NCBI GenBank assembly: GCA_009911035.1
Contig: QXWO01000040.1
Location: forward strand, 1-56,561
From: Lachnospiraceae bacterium
Lineage (GTDB): Bacteria > Bacillota > Clostridia > Lachnospirales > Lachnospiraceae
Reading direction: 5' to 3'
DNA: 56,561 bases
The notes below the pieces were generated by a model that was not told where the DNA came from, did no database searches, and saw nothing but the letters and a program-made list of their open reading frames with translations. Position numbers and translations under genes: made by a program. Positions 32,899 to 41,758 of the stretch are shown piece by piece (positions within the stretch are counted from its first letter, which is position 1; every line of letters starts with the position of its first letter).

Positions 32899-33585
32899 TC
32901 AATTAGACGAACCTCCCGAAGGTATAAACGGAATGATCCTTCTGGCAAGTTCCGACGCACTCATGGTCTGCAGCCAGACCTTCCCCGGTCCGGTCAGCGT
33001 TGACAGGAAAAGTCCCTCGCCGCCAAATAAAATGTTGGCAAATCCTTTCACCATTTCGGCTGAATATCCCACCCTTGCCTCGAAAAAGGCAATATTGCCA
33101 GTGTCAACCTTAATCTTTTCCCCAGGCGCCAGCTCCTTTTCCACAATAGTCCCGTCAAGCTCCAAAAAAGCCTGTCCCTGCCCGGTATATTTCTGCAATA
33201 CAAATCCCTCGCCGCCAAACAGCCCTGTCTTCACGCCGGTCACATAAGCGCTTAAGGAAACATTAGGGGTTGCACACAGGAAAGAATTTTTCTGGGCAAT
33301 ATATTCCTTTCCGTTCCCAATCTCTAATAACCTGATTTCTCCCGGAAAACTGGATGCCAGTGCAATTTCCACCCCCGGCCTCTGGGCTGTATAGGTCGCC
33401 ATAAATAAGCTTTCCCCTGCAAACATCCTGCCAATTCCCTTTAAAAATCCCCCTTTCATGTTTGTTTCCATGGAAATGCCCTCTGACATCCATGTCATAC
33501 CGCCTGACTGTGTGTAAATGCTTTCCCCCTGCTCCAATGTAAGCGTCACTGCCGGCATAGGGGAACCGAAAATTTTATAATGCAT
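32899..33585 (-). CDS. AIM24/TIGR00266-family protein
   Basis: 228-residue all-beta protein: MHYKIFGSPMPAVTLTLEQG, IYTQSGGMTWMSEGISMETN, GIGRMFAGESLFMATYTAQR, GEGFVLQKYTGQGQAFLELD, FEARVGYSAEMVKGFANILF, GEGLFLSTLTGPGKVWLQTM and an SGGSS tail, all typical of TIGR00266. The family forms ring-like beta-helical trimers and has no known enzymatic role. The frame is open to 33648, but AAGGAGG sits 8 bases before ATG 33585. Single gene. Confidence 0.88.
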   Translation of the reverse strand: MHYKIFGSPMPAVTLTLEQGESIYTQSGGMTWMSEGISMETNMKGGFLKGIGRMFAGESLFMATYTAQRPGVEIALASSFPGEIRLLEIGNGKEYIAQKNSFLCATPNVSLSAYVTGVKTGLFGGEGFVLQKYTGQGQAFLELDGTIVEKELAPGEKIKVDTGNIAFFEARVGYSAEMVKGFANILFGGEGLFLSTLTGPGKVWLQTMSASELARRIIPFIPSGGSSN

Positions 33586-33676
33586 GCCTTTCTCCTCCTT
33601 GGCTCTATCTCTACTATATATTAAAGCAGGTTTCCAGTACCGCCGCAATCTCTTTTTTCGTATACCTGATGATCCA

Positions 33677-36175
33677 TCAGTTTTCCACCGCTTCCCGGAC
33701 CTCTTTTATAAAAGCATCATATTCTTCCTGCCCCTTCGTCACCCTTCCCAGACTGTCTTCATCACTGAATCCGAAGTCATAGGATTTCCACGAGCTGTCC
33801 TTTCCCTGCCACCAGCTATCCGTAGGAAGGTTGTTATGCAGGGGACCATCCACATACCAGCCATCCTCTCTCCTTACCAGATAAAGGAATCTCTCTACCG
33901 ATACATTCTCTATGCCTGATTCCGGGAAATCCAGAATACCGCTGTCTTCAAATACCAGATTAACTGCATAGACCGCCCTTCCTGCATCTTCATCCTCTTT
34001 GATGGAGACTCCCGACATGTATATTTCAAGGTTTTCCCATGCCCTTTCTGTTTCCTGCTCCAATGATTCCCCCTTAAGAAGGGAAACCATATAAGGACTC
34101 TTGCCGATGTACATTCCAAACAGGGAAAATATTTTGGATTTTTCATTCCGGTAATCTTCAACAGCCTCTTTTGCCTGCTTTTTCATAGCCGAATCAAGCT
34201 CCTTTACAGAAGCAGAAGGCTGGTAAACGCTGCCGGAAAACAGACTGTCATGTAACTCCTTCACCCCTTCTTCCCACTGAAAACACAGCAGATAATTTCC
34301 CTTTTCTCCTTCCACATAAACCGATCTGTCCGGACCGGAAAAGAACTGTTCATAGCAATTTTCTATGTTTACACCTTCCTTTTTCAGCAGTTCCCAAACT
34401 ACCTGCTTCCACCTGCCCGTCATGCCCCCATATCCCCCCGGAAAATGTCTGATCTGGAGATAAGCTGCCGCCTGTATTCCGTTCAGCTCCTGCACTCCGG
34501 CTTCCGTCACCTTATTTTCTTCAGAAAGAGCCTCCCCTGTCATAGCAAGCTGGTAATTGTTAATGTGAGCAATTTCATCTTCCGTCACATCTGCCAGGAT
34601 CCCCCCTGCTTCGTCCACCTTTTGTATAAAAGCATCATATCCAATCAGTTCAATTTCATCTAAATTCAAATCCATGCTGCTGTTCAGGACCTTAAGGATT
34701 TCTTCTTTTTCATAGTTCCGGCATATCTCCTCCAGCTTTTTGTAATCTCCCTGCAAATCCGGTACATATAAATCCGTATCCAGAAGCACCACATTACTGC
34801 CATGCCCTTCCCCACTATTTCCCGGCATCAGCAAAAAAATTTTTTCTTCCAGATTTCCGTATAGTGTTTCCTGCCGGTCTGTGAGAACCACAGCTTTTTG
34901 GTCATACCGGACCTGCCCCTCTCTGCCGGTATTCCTGCGGTCCAGGCCAGTGCCTTCCTGCTGTCCTGCCCCCGCCTTTTCCGAATCTGTTTCCACCGCG
35001 CCTGCCTTTTCCAAATCTGTCTTTTCCCCCAGGTCTGCATCTTCTCCTGTGGACGCTGTGGCAGAAGGCTTTACCATCTCATCCGGCTGCCCTGCTCCTG
35101 TAAAAGTACATCCAGCGCAAAAAACTAACATCATTACCATAAGCGCTAACGAAATCCTGCTTCCTTTTCTGTTTTGTGCAATACATGCAATCCGTTTTGC
35201 CATAAACTTTTTCCCGGAAGTCATCATGGCCCCATATTGGAAAAAGCTTTCCTTTTCCTTCGTCTGCTTTATCGCTGCAAGAAGGGCCTCTCCGTAGACA
35301 CTCCTTTTTTCTTCCCCCAGCCGGCGGATACACCCGGCATCACAGGCAAGTTCCCCGTCCCATACAGAGAGTCTGGCGCAGATCCACACCAATGGATTGT
35401 ACCAGTTGGTAATCAGGCAGATAACCCTGACAAAGGCCCAGATGTGGTCGCCATGGCGATAGTGAACCGCTTCATGTTCCAATGCCATGGAAAGCGATTC
35501 CTTATTCCCTGAAGCAGGAACATAAACTGCCGGAAACAACCCAAACAGGCAGGGGGACGCCAGCTTATCCCCTGCTGTATAAACAGTGATTTTTCTTCCG
35601 CCTGCAGAGTAAGCCATCCATTTTTTCCTTGTCCTGCGCAGATATCTATAAAAGCGCAGGTTATGCCATCCAAAAACCATCGTAAAGAATACCGTTCCCA
35701 TAGCCCAGACTAACCGCGCTGCCTGCCGAATCCTTCCAAAAAGCGTGCCTGCAGGCCTCCATTCCAGTTCAAATGATTCTACATTTTTCTCATACCCTGT
35801 GTTTTGCTCTGGTTTTTTGCCCGCAGCTTCAGCTTCCGTTTTCACTGATCCTCCAGGATTTACTTCCTGCTCTGGATCCAAATACACGGCCTGCTGTGCT
35901 TCCTTTTTCTCATAATATTCCTGAAACATCTGCGCTTTGTACAGAGTATCCTGCCTGCTGTTTTCTTCTGCGATCATCCTGCTGCCCGCATCCCAGAGTC
36001 TTGTGTTCATGATACTGACAGGACTGAAAAAGAGCATCCCCGGAAGAAGGAGCCGCAGTGCCACAACCAGCCAGACCGGATATAGGAAAAGAGGGTTTAC
36101 TTTTTTCTGGAAACCTGCCCTTATCATTAGCACTGTAAGGATCAATATAGATGATGCTGTAATTTTTACTAACAT
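33677..36175 (-). CDS. BlaR1-type M56 metallopeptidase fused to an LCP-like extracytoplasmic domain
   Basis: 832 residues. Residues 1-360 form a BlaR1/MecR1-type unit: membrane helices at about 5-20 and 30-50, another near 155-170, then the zinc peptidase loop LEHEAVHYRHGDHIW (H234, E235, H238; third ligand E275 in DGELACDAG), and a last helix near 340-358. The outer part differs from BlaR1: after a low-complexity linker (360-420), residues about 430-610 resemble a LytR-CpsA-Psr domain (VVLLDTDLYVPD, IGYDAFIQKVDEAGGI, VQELNGIQAAAYLQIR, GRWKQVVWELLKK). Residues 700-832 form another alpha/beta domain (FLYLVRREDGWYVDGPL). A BlaI repressor gene precedes it. It would sense a wall precursor or stress and cut the repressor; this is inference. 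Confidence 0.7.
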   Translation of the reverse strand: MLVKITASSILILTVLMIRAGFQKKVNPLFLYPVWLVVALRLLLPGMLFFSPVSIMNTRLWDAGSRMIAEENSRQDTLYKAQMFQEYYEKKEAQQAVYLDPEQEVNPGGSVKTEAEAAGKKPEQNTGYEKNVESFELEWRPAGTLFGRIRQAARLVWAMGTVFFTMVFGWHNLRFYRYLRRTRKKWMAYSAGGRKITVYTAGDKLASPCLFGLFPAVYVPASGNKESLSMALEHEAVHYRHGDHIWAFVRVICLITNWYNPLVWICARLSVWDGELACDAGCIRRLGEEKRSVYGEALLAAIKQTKEKESFFQYGAMMTSGKKFMAKRIACIAQNRKGSRISLALMVMMLVFCAGCTFTGAGQPDEMVKPSATASTGEDADLGEKTDLEKAGAVETDSEKAGAGQQEGTGLDRRNTGREGQVRYDQKAVVLTDRQETLYGNLEEKIFLLMPGNSGEGHGSNVVLLDTDLYVPDLQGDYKKLEEICRNYEKEEILKVLNSSMDLNLDEIELIGYDAFIQKVDEAGGILADVTEDEIAHINNYQLAMTGEALSEENKVTEAGVQELNGIQAAAYLQIRHFPGGYGGMTGRWKQVVWELLKKEGVNIENCYEQFFSGPDRSVYVEGEKGNYLLCFQWEEGVKELHDSLFSGSVYQPSASVKELDSAMKKQAKEAVEDYRNEKSKIFSLFGMYIGKSPYMVSLLKGESLEQETERAWENLEIYMSGVSIKEDEDAGRAVYAVNLVFEDSGILDFPESGIENVSVERFLYLVRREDGWYVDGPLHNNLPTDSWWQGKDSSWKSYDFGFSDEDSLGRVTKGQEEYDAFIKEVREAVEN

Positions 36176-36242
36176 ATTTTTCTCCCCTGTTATTTATTCT
36201 TTGTCCTGTCGCAGGACACCCTAACCTATCCGCTGCTTAACC

Positions 36243-36620
36243 TCACCTGTCTTCTGCCTTATGTAAAATCTGACGCAGCTCTTCCAAATCTGCCTCCGTC
36301 AATTGATTGCTCTCCACAAAGGTATTCACCAGCAGGCCAAGGCTGCCCCCATAGGTGCGCTTCAAAAAGGATTCTGTTTCCTGTAACACCACCGCTTCCC
36401 GCTTCAAATCTGTAAAGTAAAGTCTTGCTTTTTCCCCTTCCTCATACCGGATATGTCCCTTCTCCTGCATTCTGCGCAGTATGGTATTTGTAGTACTCTT
36501 ACTCCACCCCTGTTTTTCTTTCATCTCATAAACCAACTGCATCAAGGTTTTAGGCTGTTTCTGCCACAAGGCTTCCATGATACACCATTCTGAATTGTTT
36601 AAACTGATATTCCCATTCAT
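36243..36620 (-). CDS. BlaI/MecI-type transcriptional repressor
   Basis: 125 residues: LNNSEWCIMEALWQKQPKTL, VYEMKEKQGWSKSTTNTIL, RRMQEKGHIRYEEGEKARLY, the winged helix of the penicillinase repressor family, then a dimerisation helix region (EAVVLQETESFLKRTYGGSL). It would hold shut its own operon with the M56 protein until cleaved. A dyad operator lies 57-112 bases upstream. The M56 gene starts 68 bases downstream. No beta-lactamase gene is present in the window. Confidence 0.9.
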   Translation of the reverse strand: MNGNISLNNSEWCIMEALWQKQPKTLMQLVYEMKEKQGWSKSTTNTILRRMQEKGHIRYEEGEKARLYFTDLKREAVVLQETESFLKRTYGGSLGLLVNTFVESNQLTEADLEELRQILHKAEDR

Positions 36621-36676
36621 TCCTGTGCTTTCCTTTCCCCATATCCAATTTCCGGCCAGTCATTATTTCCACCACA

Positions 36677-36732
36677 AGGTTGACAACTGTAACCTTTTTT
36701 AAGGTATCATATTGTACTACATTTGTCAACCT
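36677..36732. promoter_or_regulatory. BlaI operator dyad
   Basis: AGGTTGACAACTGTA (36677-36691) and TACATTTGTCAACCT (36718-36732) are inverted copies matching 14 of 15 bases. The distal arm contains a -35 (TTGACA on the minus strand). TACA/TGTA half sites are those used by BlaI/MecI. Confidence 0.7.
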
Positions 36733-36803
36733 CTGTTTCTTTTTCTATATACATAGCAGATTAGATTGAAAAATCCAGCATGACTTATCAAATCCCGGCA
36801 GTC

Positions 36804-36832
36804 TTGAAAAGAATCCTTTAATATGATATATT
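36804..36832 (+). promoter_or_regulatory. Promoter of the plsC-type gene
   Basis: -35 TTGAAA (36804-36809), 17 bases, -10 TATATT (36827-36832). Its position rules out an ATG at 36823 as start codon, because that base is upstream of the expected transcript start. Confidence 0.55.
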
Positions 36833-36903
36833 CATCTATGACAGAAACTGTCCGGTTAATCATTTGCTTCTGTATTGTTCCAGAAAATTGCGAGGTTAGT
36901 ATT

Positions 36904-37635
36904 TTGTTGAGGTTCTATTATGTTATATTAATTTCACTTCCCTTTATCTTGTTTTATCTGGGGAAGGCTCTCTACATAGAAAAGCATGATGCCAGGTACA
37001 CGGAGGCGGACCGGTACCGAATAGCCCGGCGTGCCATTTCCATTCTGCAGCGCAATGGCTTTATCCGTACAAACGCCTACGGCACGGAGAATCTCCCGTG
37101 CGACGGAGGATATGTCATGTATTCCAATCATCAGGGAAAATATGACGCTCTGGGCATTATGTCAGCCCACCAGGCGCCCTGTACGGTCATGATTGACGAT
37201 AAGCGGTCCCACCAGCTTATCACCACCCAGTTTATTTCCCTGCTCAAAGGCATCCGGCTTGACAAGACTGATATGAAAAAGCAGGTGAAGACTATCCTTG
37301 ACGCCATCCGGCAGGTAAAGGAGGGACGTCGGATCATTATTTTTCCCGAGGGCGGCTACTACCGCAACCGGAACGAAGTGCATGATTTCCTGCCCGGTGC
37401 TTTTAAATGCGCCATGAAATCCCAAACACCCATAGTTCCGGTAGCACTGATCGATTCCTATAAGCCCTTTGAACTGAATTCTTTGAAGCCAGTAACCACC
37501 CAGGTTCATTTCCTGTCCCCTATTTTTTATGAGGAATACAAGGAAATGAATTCAAAGGAAATCGCAGACTTAACCCGAGCGCGCATCGTTGAAAAAATTA
37601 ACGAAGTATGTCATAAAAACCGCAGTCCGTTTTAA
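36904..37635 (+). CDS. 1-acyl-sn-glycerol-3-phosphate acyltransferase (PlsC family)
   Basis: About 243 residues. N-terminal membrane helix FYYVILISLPFILFYLG, then motif I NHQGKYDALG (HxxxxD), motif II region around GIRLDKTD, motif III FPEGGYYR and motif IV IVPVALIDSY. It transfers an acyl chain to lysophosphatidic acid, making phosphatidic acid at the inner face of the membrane; motif III has EGG instead of the usual EGTR, which may mean a different acceptor. Frames reach 36823, but the promoter lies there; GAGG stands 8 bases before TTG 36904, and the family normally begins with the RFYYV segment. Followed directly by a terminator. Confidence 0.8.
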   Translation: MLRFYYVILISLPFILFYLGKALYIEKHDARYTEADRYRIARRAISILQRNGFIRTNAYGTENLPCDGGYVMYSNHQGKYDALGIMSAHQAPCTVMIDDKRSHQLITTQFISLLKGIRLDKTDMKKQVKTILDAIRQVKEGRRIIIFPEGGYYRNRNEVHDFLPGAFKCAMKSQTPIVPVALIDSYKPFELNSLKPVTTQVHFLSPIFYEEYKEMNSKEIADLTRARIVEKINEVCHKNRSPF

Positions 37636-37655
37636 ATCCGGACTGCGGTTTTCTT
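37616..37655 (+). terminator. Intrinsic terminator after plsC
   Basis: AAAACCGCAGTCCG (37616-37629) pairs with CGGACTGCGGTTTT (37639-37652), then TCTT. The stem overlaps the stop codon region. Confidence 0.85.
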
Positions 37656-37690
37656 ATAAACGCTGGCTTTTAAAGCATGGCAGCGTTTAT
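37656..37690 (-). terminator. Hairpin at the 3' end of the alpha-galactosidase gene
   Basis: ATAAACGCTG (37656-37665) and CAGCGTTTAT (37681-37690) form a 10-bp stem directly after the stop region of the GH36 gene; without a good T run it may protect the mRNA end together with the terminator next to it. Confidence 0.5.
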
Positions 37691-39873
37691 TACCTGTCTT
37701 TTCTTTTAAATTCAATCTGATAGGCAAGATATTCGCCCATTTCAGCAGGAAGCGGGATCCCTGCTTCCATCAGTGCTGACCCGTAATAGCATTTTCCCGT
37801 ATTGGCCTCTTCATAAACTTCGTCCGGCAAAAGTCCTTTCAGCTTCACATACTCCACCAGTGTATTTCCATGGACTTCCAGCATAACTACATTTACCAGT
37901 GCCTGGCTTTTATCTTCGGATGCAAACATCCATGCGGCAAAGGGTTCTTTATAAGGGTCGGACAAACGGTAATATTCTCCCCTGCGTATCAGCTCCGCAT
38001 ATTTCTTGTACTGGCAGATCTGGTCCCTGACCTCTTTCTTTTCTTCCTCTGAAAGTTTCTGGGGGTCAAGCTCATAGCCAAATGTCCCCGCCATTGCCGT
38101 TACGCCTCTCGTGTGCAGGCTGACACTGCGCCCTGTCTGATGGTTGGGAACCGCCGACACATGGGAGCCTACCGTAGAAACCGGATAAAAGAAGGAAGTC
38201 CCATACTGGATACGTATCCTGTCCAATGCGTCCGTATTGTCGCTGCACCAGATCTGGGGAGCGTAATACATCATGCCTGCATCAAACCTGCCGCCTCCGC
38301 CGCAGCAGCCTTCTATCAAAATATCGGGGTACTTTTGTATCAGTTTTTCCAGAAAATCATACACCCCAAGAACATAATCATAAGTTACTTTTCCCTGATT
38401 CTTTTCAAGGGAATAAATATCTGTGAGGCTTCTGTTGATATCCCACTTAATGTACTCTATTTTTCCCTGATCCAGCACGCTGCAGATCTGGTCAAACACA
38501 TAGTCCCTTACCTCTGCCCGGGAAAAATCAAGGGCAAGCTGGTTCCTGGCACGCACCGGCTTTCTTCCCGGTATCTGAATGACCCAGTCCGGGTGCTCCC
38601 GGTAAAGGGCGCTGTCCTCGGAAATCATCTCCGGCTCCATCCAGATGCCAAATTTTAATCCCAGATCATTGATCTTTCCCGTCAGCTCACCGAGAGAACA
38701 GCCAAGTTTCGCTTCATTGACCTGCCAGTCCCCCAGCCCGCTGTTATCATCGTCTCTTTTACCAAACCATCCATCATCCATGACTACCATGTCAATGCCC
38801 AGTCCGGCTGCCTCTCTGGCAAGATTTAAAATCGTCTCTCCGTTAAATTTAAAATAAGCTGCCTCCCAGCTATTGATCAGAACAGGTCTTGTCCTGTCCC
38901 GGTACCTGCCCCTGCACACATGCTCCCTGATGCACTTGTGATACTGCCTTGACAGTTTTCCGAAACCTTCCCCGGAATAACAAAGAATCGTTTCCGGGAT
39001 CACCAGTTCCTCTTCTTTTTCTAAAGGATAATGGAAAAAGTCGCTTTGAAGCCCCATCATGACCCTTGTCTGGTTGTACTGGTCTTTTTCCGCTTCGCAC
39101 AGGAAACTTCCACTGTAGACCAGCACCATGCCATAACAGCTTCCGGTATCTTCCGTAGTGCCTTTATCTGCAATGATGACCGCCGGATTATACTGATGGC
39201 TGGAAATCCCCCTGCGGCTTCCAATGACATAATTCCCGTGGGCAATTTCCATGCGCTGGAAGTTCCGTTCCATGGCATGTCTTCCATAAAAACTGACCAT
39301 GTCATACTTTCCGGCCACAAAGTCCAAACAGGCAGAGGCCGCTTTTTCCACAACGACCCGGTTCTCTCCCTGATTGATGATTCTTGCACTTCTGGTAATT
39401 ATATCATCCTTTTCCAGAACCCCGTACAGCAACTGTACCTGCACCTTACTTACAGCGTCCTCCATCAGGATTTCCAAAGTTTCCGCTTCTTCTTCCCCGG
39501 CGTACACGGCCGGAAGCCCTTTTAACCCATACTTGCCTTTCCTGATCTCATGACTGACATAGCGCAGGTCACAGCACTCGGACTCATCCTCATTGCGGAT
39601 GATCAACGCACTGCTCCGGTAATCCCCGGTGCCGATTCCCGGATATTCCTGCGGCAGAACATCCATGGAATACGTCCTGTCTTCCCCCGCATCCGAAGGG
39701 TTGCCTGAAAATCCCCTGTCATAATACGTGAGAAGATAATCCACATCACCTGCAATTTTCCTTCCATAATATAAATGCAAAAGAAACCCAAAACCATCTA
39801 CCTTCATCTGGTAGGTCGTATGGGCTGTCTGCAATGTAAACATCTGCTTTTCCTGTTGATAATAAACCGCCAT
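37690..39873 (-). CDS. GH36 alpha-galactosidase
   Basis: 727 residues, the full size of bacterial GH36 enzymes. An N-terminal beta-supersandwich is followed by a catalytic barrel with MDDGWFGKRDDDNSGLGDW, GLKFGIWMEPEMIS, nucleophile D478 in YIKWDINRSLTD and acid/base region CSDNTDALDRI (D545/D548). CCGGGGRFDAGM lines the pocket. Residue numbers coincide with those of Geobacillus AgaA. No signal peptide: it works in the cytosol on imported raffinose, melibiose or stachyose. It follows the permease genes after a 167-base spacer with a hairpin, and is the last gene of the sugar locus. Confidence 0.95.
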   Translation of the reverse strand: MAVYYQQEKQMFTLQTAHTTYQMKVDGFGFLLHLYYGRKIAGDVDYLLTYYDRGFSGNPSDAGEDRTYSMDVLPQEYPGIGTGDYRSSALIIRNEDESECCDLRYVSHEIRKGKYGLKGLPAVYAGEEEAETLEILMEDAVSKVQVQLLYGVLEKDDIITRSARIINQGENRVVVEKAASACLDFVAGKYDMVSFYGRHAMERNFQRMEIAHGNYVIGSRRGISSHQYNPAVIIADKGTTEDTGSCYGMVLVYSGSFLCEAEKDQYNQTRVMMGLQSDFFHYPLEKEEELVIPETILCYSGEGFGKLSRQYHKCIREHVCRGRYRDRTRPVLINSWEAAYFKFNGETILNLAREAAGLGIDMVVMDDGWFGKRDDDNSGLGDWQVNEAKLGCSLGELTGKINDLGLKFGIWMEPEMISEDSALYREHPDWVIQIPGRKPVRARNQLALDFSRAEVRDYVFDQICSVLDQGKIEYIKWDINRSLTDIYSLEKNQGKVTYDYVLGVYDFLEKLIQKYPDILIEGCCGGGGRFDAGMMYYAPQIWCSDNTDALDRIRIQYGTSFFYPVSTVGSHVSAVPNHQTGRSVSLHTRGVTAMAGTFGYELDPQKLSEEEKKEVRDQICQYKKYAELIRRGEYYRLSDPYKEPFAAWMFASEDKSQALVNVVMLEVHGNTLVEYVKLKGLLPDEVYEEANTGKCYYGSALMEAGIPLPAEMGEYLAYQIEFKRKDR

Positions 39874-39989
39874 AGTTCACACCACTCCTTATACCTCATA
39901 TTTTTAACTATGTCGACAACTCCTGTCCTCTCCCCCTCATCTACATCCTTCTATACTCCCGCTCGCCACCGCCCAGAAACGGCTTCCTT

Positions 39990-40026
39990 TACTCTTAGGC
40001 GGCGTCCTCCGCCGCCTTTAGAGTAA
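39990..40026 (-). other. Intercistronic hairpin between permease and GH36 genes
   Basis: ACTCT-GGCGGCG pairs with CGCCGCC-AGAGT around a short loop; no T run follows in the minus direction. Such hairpins in sugar operons often stabilise the upstream transporter mRNA or reduce downstream expression. Confidence 0.5.
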
Positions 40027-40039
40027 CTTCGTTCCTTTT

Positions 40040-40873
40040 TTATTTAACAGCGCCGTTTACCACACCGTTCAATATCTGTTTCTGACAAACGATATAGAAT
40101 ATCAGGATCGGTATCAGTGAAAGCAGATAGGACGCAAAGGCCAGATTATAGTTCGTTCCAAACTGTGACTGGAAGTTAAGCTGTGCCAGCGGCAGTGTGT
40201 TCTGGTCTGAACCCGCCAGAATAACTAACGGTGTCATTACATCATTCCAGACTGCCAGCGCCGTGAGCACTGCAACAGTTGCATGCATGGGCCGCATAAT
40301 AGGGAAAATAATTTTCCAGTATGTGGTCCAGGTAGACGCCCCGTCCACCTTTGCTGCCTCTTCAAGGGCCATCGGTATATTAACCAGATACCCGGAATAA
40401 AGAAGCACATTCATGGGCATGTAGAATACAACATACAGAAGGATAACTCCCACCCAGTTTGCCAGTCCCAGTTCTGCTGTCTGTTTTGCCAGAGGCATCA
40501 TCAGAATTGCAAAGGGTACGAACATACCACTTACAATGAACAGATAAACAAAGCTGTAAAACTTGCTCTTCGCTTTATTTCTGCCAAGGGCATATCCCAT
40601 CAGTGAATGAACGGCAAGGGACAATCCAACTGTGACTAATGTAATGAGAAGGCTGTTCCCCAACGAGTGCCAGAAATCTGTGACACGCATTGCTTCTTTA
40701 AAGTTATCAAAATTCCAGACTTTTGGCAAGGACAAAATGCCGCTGATGCTGTTTGTCATCTCAGAAGGCTGTTTAAATGCAATTATAACAGTCAAATATA
40801 AGGGAAATATAATTGTGGAAAGGCCAAGTATCAAAAGTATCATTGCCGGCCAGTTCGTTTTTCTTTCTATCAT
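40040..40873 (-). CDS. Sugar ABC transporter permease (MsmG/MalG type)
   Basis: 277 residues with six membrane helices. The EAA loop that docks on the ATPase reads EEAAKVDGASTWTTYWKIIF (about residues 180-200). N-terminal helix MILLILGLSTIIFPLYLTVI. Member of the CUT1 carbohydrate family. The start overlaps the previous permease by 4 bases. No ATP-binding gene is in the locus, so, as in many Gram-positives, a shared MsmK/MsiK-type ATPase encoded elsewhere must be used. Confidence 0.9.
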   Translation of the reverse strand: MIERKTNWPAMILLILGLSTIIFPLYLTVIIAFKQPSEMTNSISGILSLPKVWNFDNFKEAMRVTDFWHSLGNSLLITLVTVGLSLAVHSLMGYALGRNKAKSKFYSFVYLFIVSGMFVPFAILMMPLAKQTAELGLANWVGVILLYVVFYMPMNVLLYSGYLVNIPMALEEAAKVDGASTWTTYWKIIFPIMRPMHATVAVLTALAVWNDVMTPLVILAGSDQNTLPLAQLNFQSQFGTNYNLAFASYLLSLIPILIFYIVCQKQILNGVVNGAVK

Positions 40874-41736
40874 AACTGTTCCTCCTTCTTACCGGAAAAC
40901 TTCATCTGTGCCACGGAAACTGCCACGATTACAATAAAGAATACTACCGCATTGGCGCTCTGGAATCCGAATTGTCCGCCTGACATACCGTTGTTATAAA
41001 TCAGGTAGGAAATAGATTCCGTACTCTGTGCAGGGCCGCCCTTGGTCAAAGCCATGATCTGGTCAAATACCATCAGGAAGTTCTTTACGCAAAGCACCAT
41101 GTTAATGGAAAAGAAGGGAATAATCAGCGGGAAAGTCAAATAGCGGAACTGCTTAAAACCTGTAGCGCCATCAAGTCCTCCTGCCTCATACACATCCTCG
41201 GGCACTGTCTGCAGACCTGAAATATAAATAATAGTGTTCATTGCTATTGCCTGCCATGCGCAGACCACCATGATTCCGAACCATGCGGAGTCAGGATTGG
41301 AAAGAATGCTTGTGCTCAAGGATTCAGATCCAAGCATAGATGCCAGAGCCGGAAGGATATAGGTAAAGAAATAGTTGAAGATATAACCTACTACCAGCGC
41401 TCCTAATATGTTCGGCAGGAAATATGCACCTCTGAAAAAGCTTTTTGCCCGTATCTTACTGTTTAAAGCCAAGGCCAGAATAAGCGAGATCACATTTACA
41501 ACCACTGTTGTCACAATCGCCAGCTTAAACGTGAACAAGTATGATTTTCCTACACGTGCATCTGAAAATAAATCTATGTAATTCCTAAATCCAACCCAGC
41601 TATAACTCCCAAACCCTTTAAAATTCGTAAAACTGTATATCACGCCGCGAATCAGCGGAATCGTATTGAAACAGACAAATAACGCCAGTATCGGAATCGT
41701 GATAAGTAAAAATGTTCTTTTTCTCTCATTTTTCAT
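40870..41736 (-). CDS. Sugar ABC transporter permease (MsmF/MalF type)
   Basis: 288 residues, six membrane helices. The EAA loop is YEAGGLDGATGFKQFRYLTF (about residues 185-205). Helix 1 LLITIPILALFVCFNTIPLI. It pairs with the 40040 permease to form the CUT1 transmembrane channel. A spacer of 22 bases separates it from the binding-protein gene. The position, with GH36, indicates uptake of alpha-galactosides such as raffinose. Confidence 0.9.
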   Translation of the reverse strand: MKNERKRTFLLITIPILALFVCFNTIPLIRGVIYSFTNFKGFGSYSWVGFRNYIDLFSDARVGKSYLFTFKLAIVTTVVVNVISLILALALNSKIRAKSFFRGAYFLPNILGALVVGYIFNYFFTYILPALASMLGSESLSTSILSNPDSAWFGIMVVCAWQAIAMNTIIYISGLQTVPEDVYEAGGLDGATGFKQFRYLTFPLIIPFFSINMVLCVKNFLMVFDQIMALTKGGPAQSTESISYLIYNNGMSGGQFGFQSANAVVFFIVIVAVSVAQMKFSGKKEEQL

Positions 41737-41758
41737 AGCATTTCCTCTCCTTCACCCT

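Noticed and set aside
36823-36903. Upstream ATG start for the PlsC gene
   Set aside because: The ATG lies inside the spacer of the gene's own promoter and has no ribosome-binding site; the family start fits the TTG at 36904.
39990-40026. Intrinsic terminator between the permease and GH36 genes
   Set aside because: The hairpin is strong, but no T run follows on the coding strand; more likely a stabilising or attenuating intercistronic structure.
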